Of a stretch of DNA of 46,099 nucleotides, positions 8,354 through 15,664 are shown piece by piece. The translations under genes and the position numbers were made by a program. This DNA comes from an uncultured Bacilli bacterium (GTDB lineage Bacteria; Bacillota_I; Bacilli_A; RF39; UBA660). Each line of letters starts with the position of its first letter. The first letter of the stretch is position 1. The notes under the pieces were generated by a model. It had not been told where the DNA came from and ran no database searches. It saw only the letters and a list, made by a program, of their open reading frames with translations. The stretch lies in contig CAJTYF010000011.1 of the NCBI GenBank assembly GCA_910583945.1, forward strand, positions 1 to 46,099, given 5' to 3'.

Positions 8354-8387
8354 GAAAAAAGTCCATAATATCAAGTATTACGAACTT
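8354..8387 (-). terminator. Terminator downstream of tRNA-His
   Basis: A 12-bp stem with three G-U pairs (positions 8359-8370 with 8376-8387), loop of 5, then six T on the minus strand. Confidence 0.75.
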
Positions 8388-8427
8388 TTACTTATCTTTC
8401 GCACAAAGGTGTGCGTAAATTTCAATA

Positions 8428-8504
8428 TGGGGCGAAATGTGGGGATCGAACCCACGCATACCGGAGCCACAATCCGGCGTGTTAACCACTTCACCAATTC
8501 CGCC
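8428..8504 (-). tRNA. tRNA-His (GTG anticodon)
   Basis: Complete cloverleaf on the minus strand. The acceptor GCGGAAT pairs with ATTTCGC, the anticodon stem is CCGGA/TCCGG around TTGTGGC (anticodon GUG), and the T arm is GTGGG-TTCGATC-CCCAC. The extra G at position -1 opposite C73, the identity mark of tRNA-His, is encoded, and so is the CCA end. Confidence 0.97.
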
Positions 8505-8516
8505 ATAGATAATACT

Positions 8517-8545
8517 AGAATAACAAAAGATAACGTAAAATGCAA
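8517..8545 (-). promoter_or_regulatory. Promoter of tRNA-His
   Basis: TTGCAT (8540-8545), a 17-bp spacer, TATTCT (8517-8522), located 13 bp before the mature tRNA 5' end. Confidence 0.65.
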
Positions 8546-8616
8546 GTTAAATTTGCTTTAAAGACTTTTAACAAATAAAAAATTCATCTATAATAAAATC
8601 AGGTAAGGTGTTTTTT

Positions 8617-8823
8617 ATGTTAACATTAAATATTTTTAAAACTTTTTATGAAGAACTTATTGATTTTTTTAAAGATATAAAAGATTTATTTACAGATATA
8701 CTCTCTGACTTACATATCTTTTTAAACAAATTTATTCCTGATGAAATTATTTTAGGACTCTTAATTTGTTTAGCTGCATTTATTGCGGTAATGATTTTTA
8801 GATACGTTATTAATAAAAGATGA
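8617..8823 (+). CDS. Small single-span membrane protein, unknown
   Basis: 68 residues from the ATG at 8617. A GTG at 8608 is in frame, but AAGGTG with a 6-nt spacer fits the ATG. The N-terminal 45 residues form an amphipathic stretch rich in Phe, Asp and Leu (FYEELIDFFKDIKDLFTDIL). Residues 44-62 (ILGLLICLAAFIAVMIF) are one membrane span and the tail is RYVINKR, so the N-terminus is probably outside. A TATAAT at 8589 and a terminator at 8827 make it a single-gene unit divergent from tRNA-His. Family not recognised. Confidence 0.65.
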   Translation: MLTLNIFKTFYEELIDFFKDIKDLFTDILSDLHIFLNKFIPDEIILGLLICLAAFIAVMIFRYVINKR

Positions 8824-8826
8824 TAA

Positions 8827-8858
8827 AAGGATTTCCAAAACGGAAATCCTTATTTTTT
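8827..8858 (+). terminator. Terminator of the small membrane protein gene
   Basis: Perfect 10-bp stem AAGGATTTCC/GGAAATCCTT with loop AAAAC, then ATTTTTTAT. It may also serve the convergent gene that ends at 8857. Confidence 0.8.
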
Positions 8859-9942
8859 ATAAATCTTTTAAAACATACTCATTTAAATCTTTAACGCGAT
8901 AGCGAAGCTCTGGCATCTCACTTGTAGACACAAAACCACTTCGAGCATTTAAGACATCTGGAATACGATTAACGATATCAGCACAAGTAAGTTCTACGGT
9001 ACAAGGTTTATTAATAACCATAGTCGTTTCTGGTTCTCCTTCTATCGTCCAAACATTTGCATCAAATTCTTTTTCATTATAAACTTTACCAATGCATTCA
9101 GCTTCTAAGATAATACCTTCCATAGTGGTAGCGGTTACAACGGCACTCATACCTGTTGCATCTCCAGCTTTAATAGTCATATCCAGAGTACTTGAATAAA
9201 TATCTTCGTCATGCGTCATAGGAATACACTTTTGATTAATATTTTTAATTCTTAAATCCAATTTATCACTTAACCAACCTACAACATTCCACATATAGCT
9301 AGGTAAGAACTCACGTTCATTAATCAAACGTTCTCTTTCTTCTTTACTGATGTTATCATGACTCGCGATTTCTTTTTCAAACTCTTCTAAAGAAAGACCA
9401 GCACCATGAGCTTTTGCAAGAGCAATACCATAATCTTCAACATTATAAGAACTACTTCCCTTAATCTTTGTAATCGTATGCGTTGAAGAGGAAAGACCAC
9501 TCACTAAATTTCCCCAAAAAATATCTTGATAACCACATCCAGTAATCGTTATGCCTCCAGCTTTAGCTAAACTATCAAGTTCATGAAAAAGTTTAGGATT
9601 AGAATTACTAGCAAAAAAAGCTTCTTCACAAGTTGTAATCACATTAACATGAGCATTACAACACGCTCTCAACACATCTTCCAAATCTCCAAGTAAACTC
9701 ATCGTTGTCACAATAGCAATATCAGGCTTAACAGTTTTTAAACGTTCTTCTAAACAATGGATATCTTCAACAATAATGCCTTTTGGATTACTTTCTATAA
9801 TCGAACCAATATCATTACCAATAATATCTTTATTGCAATCAAAAGCTAGAACAATTTCTCCTCCTTTTTCATAAACATAACGCATAGTAAACTTACTCAT
9901 TTTGCCACAACCAATTTGAGCCACTTTAATTTTTCTTTTCAT
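8857..9942 (-). CDS. NAD(P)-dependent 2,4-diaminopentanoate dehydrogenase-like oxidoreductase
   Basis: 361 residues. The N-terminal Rossmann domain starts IKVAQIGCGKMSKFTMRYVY and continues with IVLAFDCNKD, the dinucleotide-binding fold shared with dihydrodipicolinate reductase. The central and C-terminal parts (VNVITTCEEAFFAS, ITGCGYQDIFWG, CADIVNRIPDVLNARSGFVS) match the amine-dehydrogenase subgroup that includes the ornithine-degradation enzyme Ord. Ord oxidises 2,4-diaminopentanoate to 2-amino-4-oxopentanoate. No ornithine-pathway partner genes flank it, so the true substrate is open. GAGGAAG lies before the ATG and the gene is monocistronic. Confidence 0.75.
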   Translation of the reverse strand: MKRKIKVAQIGCGKMSKFTMRYVYEKGGEIVLAFDCNKDIIGNDIGSIIESNPKGIIVEDIHCLEERLKTVKPDIAIVTTMSLLGDLEDVLRACCNAHVNVITTCEEAFFASNSNPKLFHELDSLAKAGGITITGCGYQDIFWGNLVSGLSSSTHTITKIKGSSSYNVEDYGIALAKAHGAGLSLEEFEKEIASHDNISKEERERLINEREFLPSYMWNVVGWLSDKLDLRIKNINQKCIPMTHDEDIYSSTLDMTIKAGDATGMSAVVTATTMEGIILEAECIGKVYNEKEFDANVWTIEGEPETTMVINKPCTVELTCADIVNRIPDVLNARSGFVSTSEMPELRYRVKDLNEYVLKDL

Positions 9943-9989
9943 ATATTTCTCTTCCTCTCTTTATTCTAAAATTTTATTCCCTCATCTTT

Positions 9990-10289
9990 TTATAAATCGG
10001 TATAATACATAACTTCTTTATTTAAACTCTTCGCAAATTGAATCTCACTTTTTGTACTTTCTCCTATATAAGAATGAATATTCACAACAAATATAGCATC
10101 TGACAATTTAATTTTTTCTTTATGCATTTTATCTAACATCTCAGCTTCTTCATTCGTATAAGCATCTTTATCAGGGTTTATTGGATAAATCGGTGGAATC
10201 ACACAATTTCCTTTTAATTACAATTTTTCAGCAATTTTCATCATTTCATCTTTAAATTTTAAACTTCCACAAAATGTAATGATCTTCAT
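9990..10289 (-). pseudogene. Deoxyribosyltransferase-like gene with an in-frame stop
   Basis: From the ATG at 10289 the frame reads MKIITFCGSLKFKDEMMKIA then EKL, hits TAA at 10218-10220, and continues in the same frame with LKGNCVIPPIYPINPDKDAY to SLNKEVMYYTDL. Together this is a full-length (about 99 residues) deoxyribosyltransferase-fold/DUF4406-like protein, with CGSLKF in the first loop, SDAIFVVNIHSYIGESTKSE in strand 4 and the following helix. A single GAA-to-TAA change would explain the stop. The ATG is 4 bp after the stop of the AAA+ gene, so the pair form an operon. A GTG at 10202 could give a truncated product lacking the substrate loop. Confidence 0.75.
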
Positions 10290-10293
10290 TTAG

Positions 10294-11226
10294 TTACCCT
10301 CGATCCTCTAAATCAACATTTTCTTCTCGAATCAAATCAGCAAATACGGCTTTAAATCTTTCAATTTCTTTTACCTTTGCATCCTCATAAATATTTTTGG
10401 CATTACAAATGGCTTTATAAACATGTTTAATCCGAACTTCATGCTCATTATCAAATAACGCGTAACTAAAAGCATTTGCTAAGATAGTTAAACAAATATC
10501 AGGATACCTCGCCGCCACTTCATAAACTCTTTTATACTCGTCCGTCATTGAAACAATAAAACTCATAATTTTTTCTTTAATGAAATCCGTATAATTAAGT
10601 TTTACCCCTATTTGATGTTCTAGCTTCGGATAAGTTCCCATCAAAATTTTTACAGTAGTAGGTTGATCTGACTCCATTACATCCACTTTTTGAAATCTTC
10701 TAAGAAAAGCCCGGTCTCTTAAAATATATTGTTCGTATTCTTCTGTAGTTGTAGCGCCAATCATTTTAATAGCTCCACGATCAAGGCCTGATTTTAACAT
10801 ATTAGCAAAATCAATTCCCCCATTATTGGCGGTATTTTTATTGACCAAAACATGGGTTTCATCAATAAATAAAATCGTTTTATCTCTTGCTTCTAATTCT
10901 TTTACCAACAAATCAATCCGATTTTCAATATTTCCTTCACTAACGCTAGAACCTAATAAACTGGTAATATTAATTTTTATGAGTTCCCACCCCTTTAAAG
11001 CATCGGGAACCAATCCTTTTTGAATACGATAAGCTAAACCTTCTACTATGGCCGTTTTACCAATTCCTGGTTTACCAACCAGCAAAGCACTTTTTTCAGG
11101 TGTTAAAAGCGTTAAAATGCACTGTTTAATTTCCTCATCTCGAGCAATAGCGGGATCGGTAATAAATTCTTTTTGCGTAAAATTTTCCCCATACCGTTTT
11201 AACATGCTTACTTTTTCTTCGTTCAT
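10294..11226 (-). CDS. Single-ring AAA+ ATPase of the ClpA/ClpB D1 type
   Basis: 310 residues. Walker A is GKPGIGKT (51-58), Walker B is ILFIDE (118-123) and IGATT (157-161) is sensor 1, with the arginine-finger segment RAFLRRF near 172-178. The first 30 residues (LKRYGENFTQKE) resemble the linker that precedes D1 in ClpB. There is no Clp N-domain, no middle domain, no D2 ring and no ClpP-binding loop, so this is a stand-alone D1-like remodelling ATPase, about a third of ClpB length. AGGAGGG precedes the ATG and the promoter region has TTGTGT-18-TACAAT. It is followed by a broken deoxyribosyltransferase-like gene. Its partner is unknown. Confidence 0.85.
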   Translation of the reverse strand: MNEEKVSMLKRYGENFTQKEFITDPAIARDEEIKQCILTLLTPEKSALLVGKPGIGKTAIVEGLAYRIQKGLVPDALKGWELIKINITSLLGSSVSEGNIENRIDLLVKELEARDKTILFIDETHVLVNKNTANNGGIDFANMLKSGLDRGAIKMIGATTTEEYEQYILRDRAFLRRFQKVDVMESDQPTTVKILMGTYPKLEHQIGVKLNYTDFIKEKIMSFIVSMTDEYKRVYEVAARYPDICLTILANAFSYALFDNEHEVRIKHVYKAICNAKNIYEDAKVKEIERFKAVFADLIREENVDLEDRG

Positions 11227-11297
11227 ACAACCCTCCTACTCTTATTGTAACACAAAGGAATTAAGAAACACAAAAACTTCTCTTTAATTTCTTGTAA

Positions 11298-11325
11298 TTG
11301 ACAGTATTTTTTGCTAACATAAAAA
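11298..11325 (+). promoter_or_regulatory. Promoter of the 11343 gene
   Basis: TTGACA, 16-bp spacer, TAAAAA. It overlaps the upstream in-frame TTG, which argues for the ATG at 11343 as start. Confidence 0.55.
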
Positions 11326-11342
11326 GAAATGGAGGTTTTAAA

Positions 11343-12095
11343 ATGCAAATTATTAAAGAAAATAAAGGAAACTATGAAATATACGATTTAATAGAAGATG
11401 TTGAGAAAGCAAAACACTTTAGAGAAGAAAACGCTAATAAATTAAAATTTTATCGTCTTACTATAGATATTTGGAATTATCGAGGGATCTTATTACAAAT
11501 TCTCGGTGACCAAGAAAAAGAAGTAAAAAGAGTTTATGAATTATCAAAATTACCTATAAACGAAAACAAGTTTTACTATGGAGATTCTTTTGACGGAAAT
11601 AAAGGTATACAATATGAACTCTCACAATATGTTCTTCCAGTGCCGATATTTGATTCTGGTTTCAGAGAAATAGGTTCTAAACAACAAAACGAATTTACAG
11701 AACAATTTGTAAAAGAAGGACTTTCAAACTATTCTTATAGACAATATTATAATTTAGACTATCAAAATGAACACTATATCTTTTTAAATTCTTGGTTCTA
11801 CAGTTACAATACAAAATATAATGGCTCCGAAAACGTTGTTCATTTACCTTATGAGATTTCCGCTCAATATTTATTAGAACGTCCTCATTTAGAAGCTGGT
11901 TTCTATTTTAATAGAATTGAGAATCCAGAAATACAAGAACAATTATTGAATACTTTTGACATAGATTTAAGTTCAACCTTAACAGAGAAGCAATACGAAG
12001 ATTTAGTCAAATTAAAAATAATAAATGAAGAACAATTTACAAGAAATCTAAAATTAAATGCACCAATAGCCAAACTTATAAACAAAAAAAGATGA
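11343..12095 (+). CDS. Unknown 250-residue cytoplasmic protein
   Basis: Start chosen at 11343 because GGAGG lies 7 nt upstream and the longer frame runs into the promoter. It has no signal peptide, membrane span or metal motif, and is rich in Tyr, Asn, Glu and Lys. Segments such as NYEIYDLIEDVEKAKHFREE and FYRLTIDIWNYRGILLQILG look alpha/beta and soluble; the C-terminal part is helical (LLNTFDIDLSSTLTEKQYED). It is a single gene between a promoter and a bidirectional terminator. I do not recognise the family. Confidence 0.75.
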   Translation: MQIIKENKGNYEIYDLIEDVEKAKHFREENANKLKFYRLTIDIWNYRGILLQILGDQEKEVKRVYELSKLPINENKFYYGDSFDGNKGIQYELSQYVLPVPIFDSGFREIGSKQQNEFTEQFVKEGLSNYSYRQYYNLDYQNEHYIFLNSWFYSYNTKYNGSENVVHLPYEISAQYLLERPHLEAGFYFNRIENPEIQEQLLNTFDIDLSSTLTEKQYEDLVKLKIINEEQFTRNLKLNAPIAKLINKKR

Positions 12096-12118
12096 CTTAA
12101 CCAAAAAGTCATTTTTTT
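12092..12118. terminator. Bidirectional terminator between convergent genes
   Basis: 7-bp stem ATGACTT/AAGTCAT with T runs on both strands. The TGA stop of the 11343 gene is inside the stem and the DUF1700 gene stops just beyond it. Confidence 0.8.
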
Positions 12119-13598
12119 ATTCATAATAACAATGATTACCTCGACAATACTCTCTATAATGACGATTATGACCAAAATAGAAACAATCTCCATTACATTC
12201 ATAATCATTAAAATAATCTTCATATTTTTTTTCATTTTCAAGCAATTGCTCTTTTGTTTTACTACTCATATACAATTTAATATCCACTTGATCAAAAGAA
12301 CGAGCTACAAACGTTTTATTTTTTAAATTCTCAATAATTTCATCAAAAAACTCCTTGGAATAACGAACACCTTTAATATAATATCTCATTCGTAAAACAT
12401 CAAAACTGTCATTTTTATCGATACTTGGATTCGTTTGAATAGTTAAATAACGATCATTATAACTATAAACGACTTTAATCTCATCATCTAAAGAATCATC
12501 AATAATAATGTCTTGTGTATCGTAAATATAAGAGCTTAAAACCAATTGATCATTCATTTTAAAACGGTACTCTTCTGTTTTAATGTTCTCTTTATCTTCA
12601 CTATAGATAATCGTTGTATTAGCCACTTCAAGCGTACATACTCCAGCTCCAACACCTAAAGCAATAAAACTAATTAAAGATAAAATTAATAACACACCTA
12701 CTCGATTTTTTCGATCAAAAATAAAATTAAATAGGAATAAAAACGCTAAGATACCTAAAGTAAATAAAGCAAATAATATTAGATAAATTCCAAAATAGAA
12801 GACCCCACGAATAAGTAAATAAATCGATAATCCTATAGCAACAGACATTCCAACGATATAGCAAGCAACACCTAACAAGACAAACAATAAAATAAATTTT
12901 AAAAACAAAAGGCAAACTTTAACTAAAGAATCCACGATTCCAAAACTTTTAACTTCTTGTTTTTTTTCTTTTAGTGTTCCCTTTTTAGAAACAATTTTTT
13001 TCTCATCTTTCATCTCTTCAATTGGCTCTTCTTTTTTTTCCTTTTTATTTTGTATAACAAAATTTGTTGTCTCACCTAGATATCGGCTTTCAAATATTTT
13101 TACAAATAATAAAATAGCAAAAATAAGATACACGACATTTAAAATAAAGCTCCAAATACTAGCAAAAACATGATAGATTGGAGTACTAAATACACTTAAA
13201 AATCCTCTTCCTATACTTCCAATAATTTCAAAAGGTATGCGACAAATAGCAATAATAATAAAAATACAAACGATTTCTAATATAAATTTGATGATTTCAT
13301 TAAAACTTTTATCAGCAAACATAGAGACGATTTGATCAAAAATATGGATAAAACTATCTATTAAATTATTTATACTTCCATGATTTTCTCCATCCGTTTT
13401 TATTTTATAAGCACTTAACAGTTCCTTAGCTAGTTCGTCAACTTCTCCCATTGACTTGACAGCTTCTTCTTCCGTAAAACCCTTTTTTATTTTTTCTTCA
13501 ATATAACCATCATACTCATTGATAATGTCATCGATTTCACTACTTTCTAAAATAGACAACTTCTTACGTAAACGTTCTAAAAATCTTTCTTTACTCAT
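12117..13598 (-). CDS. DUF1700/HAAS-domain polytopic membrane protein with Cys/His tail
   Basis: 493 residues. Residues 1-65 are the HAAS/DUF1700 helical domain (MSKERFLERLRKKLSILESS, then GFTEEEAVKSMGEVDELAKE), which couples to PadR regulators. About 105-190 and 225-330 hold clusters of membrane spans (IIKFILEIVCIFIIIAICRI, ILLFVLLGVACYIVGMSVAI), separated by a Lys/Glu-rich cytoplasmic loop. An extracytoplasmic domain follows at about 335-465. The last 28 residues are packed with Cys, His and Tyr (ECNGDCFYFGHNRHYREYC), suggesting metal binding or disulfides. It overlaps padR by 8 bp, so the two are translationally coupled. It probably senses or responds to envelope state together with PadR; ligand unknown. 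Confidence 0.8.
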   Translation of the reverse strand: MSKERFLERLRKKLSILESSEIDDIINEYDGYIEEKIKKGFTEEEAVKSMGEVDELAKELLSAYKIKTDGENHGSINNLIDSFIHIFDQIVSMFADKSFNEIIKFILEIVCIFIIIAICRIPFEIIGSIGRGFLSVFSTPIYHVFASIWSFILNVVYLIFAILLFVKIFESRYLGETTNFVIQNKKEKKEEPIEEMKDEKKIVSKKGTLKEKKQEVKSFGIVDSLVKVCLLFLKFILLFVLLGVACYIVGMSVAIGLSIYLLIRGVFYFGIYLILFALFTLGILAFLFLFNFIFDRKNRVGVLLILSLISFIALGVGAGVCTLEVANTTIIYSEDKENIKTEEYRFKMNDQLVLSSYIYDTQDIIIDDSLDDEIKVVYSYNDRYLTIQTNPSIDKNDSFDVLRMRYYIKGVRYSKEFFDEIIENLKNKTFVARSFDQVDIKLYMSSKTKEQLLENEKKYEDYFNDYECNGDCFYFGHNRHYREYCRGNHCYYE

Positions 13599-13920
13599 TA
13601 TTTACACTTCCTTTTATAAAATTATTTACACTCATTGCAAACTTTTCCCACTCTTTCTTTTGCTCTTTACATCTTTTTTTTCCTAAGGCGGTAATATGAT
13701 AATACTTCCGTATTGGTCCTTCTTTCGATTCTTCTAAATACGTTTCAAAGTACCCTTCGTTTGTCAATCTTTTCAAAATCGGATAAATCGTTCCTTCATT
13801 CACATCTACAACTTCACTTACTGCTTCGACAAGTTCATACCCATATTTATCTTTTTTTTCAACAATCAACAAAACGACTAATTCCAATACCCCCTTTTTA
13901 AATTGAGTATTAATAGCCAT
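13591..13920 (-). CDS. PadR-family transcriptional regulator
   Basis: 109 residues. The winged-helix N-terminal domain has FKKGVLELVVLLIVEKKDKY, then GYELVEAVSEVVDVNEGTIY and PILKRLTNEGYFETYLEES, followed by the short C-terminal dimerisation helix. This is the compact PadR-s2 type that lacks a long C-terminal domain. The ATG at 13920 lies very close to GAGG and an in-frame GTG overlaps it, so the exact start is uncertain by one codon. It forms an operon with the DUF1700 protein, and its own promoter carries repeated dyads, so autorepression is likely. Confidence 0.92.
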   Translation of the reverse strand: MAINTQFKKGVLELVVLLIVEKKDKYGYELVEAVSEVVDVNEGTIYPILKRLTNEGYFETYLEESKEGPIRKYYHITALGKKRCKEQKKEWEKFAMSVNNFIKGSVNNE

Positions 13921-13934
13921 CACCTCGCAAAATA

Positions 13935-13968
13935 ATAGTACATCAAGTACTTGGTATTGTCAAGTACT
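13935..13968 (-). promoter_or_regulatory. padR promoter with embedded operator repeats
   Basis: Consensus TTGACA (13958-13963), 17-bp spacer, TACTAT (13935-13940). The palindrome CAAGTACTTG (13944-13953) fills the spacer. TCAAGTACT is repeated directly at 13943 and 13960, 17 bp apart. Occupancy would block RNA polymerase, which fits PadR autorepression. Confidence 0.75.
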
Positions 13969-14144
13969 AAATAAAAACAAATATTTTTGGGTATATGTTT
14001 CATTCTGGATTGATAATAAATTATATACTCAAAATATTTTAAAATTAACAATTAAATTTATTATCCAATAACACATAAAAAAAGAATGAATAAATTCATT
14101 CGCCAAACTCTATGAGTTTGGTTTTCTTTTGATATAATAGATAT

Positions 14145-15305
14145 ATGATAATAAATGAATTTAAAACAGAAAAAGAATTGTATGATGTTTATCCTAAAAA
14201 GTTTCATTGGTATCTCAAAGATATCTTTAATGATTATTGGTATGACTTTTTAGATTTCGCCGAAAAGAAAAAGCTTACCATTCGTCCTGTTGTTAAAAGA
14301 GATGTCTCTCGTATGATGAAATGCAAAACTAAAACTCTTGGTGGTTCTGTCTTTAAATGTCCTAATTGTGGTGAGGAAAAGTTTGTTTACCATACTTGTA
14401 AATCTAGATTTTGTAATTCTTGTGGCATTAAATATTCTAAACAACGTTCTCTTTCTATTGAATCTAAACTTCTGGATTGTACCCACAGACATCTAGTATT
14501 CACTATTTCTGACTTTTTATGGCCTTTATTTTTAGATGATAGAAACAGACTTCATTTCATGTTTCAAGCTGTTAGCAAAACTCTTCTTTCTTGGTATCAT
14601 GAACAGTATAAACATTTACATCTTACTCCTGGTTTTATTCTTACTCTTCATACCTTTGGTAGAGATGATAAATGGAATGTTCATATTCATTGTCTTCTTT
14701 CTGAACGTGTTTTAGGGAATAACATTGAAAAGAAAATGGATTTCATTCCTTTTGATATGTTACGTAAAAGATTCCAAAAAATTTTACTTGATTTACTTGA
14801 AAAGGATATAGGAAAAAATACGTTTAGACCTATCAAAAATAAGGTTTATTCTCTCTCTCAAAACGGTTTCTATGTCCGTGCTATAAAAAACGAATTTCCT
14901 GATTCTAAAAAAGCCATTTCTTATGTTTTAAGATATTGTGGTAGACCAAGTTTTGCACAATATCGTATAATTGATATTGATGAGAAAGATTTCATCTCTT
15001 TTTGGTACCAAAGACATGAGGATGATTTCTTTGTCGTTGAAAAAATCCATATCTTTGAATTTATAGCTAGATTAATTAGACATATCCCAGATGACCAGTT
15101 TAAAATGATTCGTTATTATGGTTTTTATGCTTCTAGAAAACACAAGTTATATGTTTCTGCTAGAAAATTAATTCCAGAATTCAAACTTGCTTTTAAGAAA
15201 AGCTTGAATATTTGGAGAAACTTACTTGTTATGTCTTTTAATATTGATCCCTTACTATGTCCTAAATGTAATTCTACTATGATTTTCGATTATGGTTTTT
15301 CTTAA
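14145..15305 (+). CDS. IS91-family Y2 HUH transposase
   Basis: 386 residues. The N-terminal zinc-binding domain has C72-x2-C75 and HTCKSRFCNSCG (C85, C90, C93). The HUH motif is HIH at 180-182 in KWNVHIHCLL. The two catalytic tyrosines fit Y260 and Y264 in SYVLRYCGRP (Y-x3-Y). The C-terminal FIARLIRHIPDDQFKMIRYY block and a final CPKC ribbon are typical of the family. Length is close to normal and the frame is intact. The start ATG lies 7 bp after a TATAAT (14133-14138), so the leader must be very short or absent. Confidence 0.93.
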   Translation: MIINEFKTEKELYDVYPKKFHWYLKDIFNDYWYDFLDFAEKKKLTIRPVVKRDVSRMMKCKTKTLGGSVFKCPNCGEEKFVYHTCKSRFCNSCGIKYSKQRSLSIESKLLDCTHRHLVFTISDFLWPLFLDDRNRLHFMFQAVSKTLLSWYHEQYKHLHLTPGFILTLHTFGRDDKWNVHIHCLLSERVLGNNIEKKMDFIPFDMLRKRFQKILLDLLEKDIGKNTFRPIKNKVYSLSQNGFYVRAIKNEFPDSKKAISYVLRYCGRPSFAQYRIIDIDEKDFISFWYQRHEDDFFVVEKIHIFEFIARLIRHIPDDQFKMIRYYGFYASRKHKLYVSARKLIPEFKLAFKKSLNIWRNLLVMSFNIDPLLCPKCNSTMIFDYGFS

Positions 15306-15322
15306 ATAGAATGAGGTTTATT

Positions 15323-15541
15323 ATGAAACAAAAAAATCCAAAGCAAATTGAATTCATTTGTCCTAAATGCAAAACAATAGAATTCATTCCTACTGAAATT
15401 GTTGAAATGCTTGATAGAGCTGACCAAATCAATGTAGACACCGATGTTCCTCCAAGATTTGATTGCGAACATTGTCCTGGTAAAATGGTTCCAAAATATT
15501 ACATAGGAGTTAAGGGTAAAATTTACAAATACGAAGATTAA
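15323..15541 (+). CDS. Small zinc-ribbon passenger protein of the IS91-like element
   Basis: 72 residues from the ATG at 15323, preceded by GAGG with a 6-nt spacer; an upstream ATG at 15311 overlaps that ribosome site. FICPKCKTIEFIP supplies C-x2-C, and FDCEHCPGKMVPKYYIG supplies the second C-x2-C, a rubredoxin-like or zinc-ribbon knuckle pair. It lies 6 bp after the transposase stop and before the right hairpin, so it belongs to the element. The function is not known. Confidence 0.7.
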   Translation: MKQKNPKQIEFICPKCKTIEFIPTEIVEMLDRADQINVDTDVPPRFDCEHCPGKMVPKYYIGVKGKIYKYED

Positions 15542-15554
15542 TTTTTTCCGACTT

Positions 15555-15590
15555 AAAACGAGTTGTGTTTTTTCATGCACAGTTCGTTTT
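15555..15590 (+). other. Right-end hairpin of the IS91-like element
   Basis: AAAACGAGTTGTG pairs with CACAGTTCGTTTT (13 bp in RNA, two G-U), loop of 10. It may be the replication-origin hairpin of the element, a terminator, or both. Confidence 0.5.
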
Positions 15591-15639
15591 CTATTTGCAA
15601 ATTTTGTTTTTAAACCTTAGATGAACTTTCCTATAAGAC

Positions 15640-15664
15640 AAAAAAAGAAGAAAAAATTTCTTCT
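15640..15664 (-). terminator. Terminator of the ABC transporter gene
   Basis: 8-bp stem AGAAGAAA/TTTCTTCT with 3-nt loop, then seven T on the minus strand, immediately after the TAG stop. Confidence 0.75.

Larger units (their letters stand above)
14084..15590 (+). mobile_element. IS91-like element (HUH transposase plus passenger)
   Basis: Bounds are the hairpins flanking the transposase. At the left are GAATGAAT/ATTCATTC (14084-14101) and CCAAACTC/GAGTTTGG (14103-14121). At the right is a 13-bp hairpin at 15555-15590. IS91 elements have no terminal inverted repeats or target duplications and move by rolling circle, so exact ends cannot be fixed from this sequence. Confidence 0.6.

Noticed and set aside
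8168..8368. Plus-strand ORF of 66 codons overlapping the 8036-8337 gene
   Set aside because: No ribosome site, while the minus strand has a strong one; it also runs into the tRNA terminator.
8428..8504. tRNA-His as attachment site of the upstream element
   Set aside because: No repeat of the tRNA 3' end was seen elsewhere in the window, and large serine recombinases seldom use tRNA genes.
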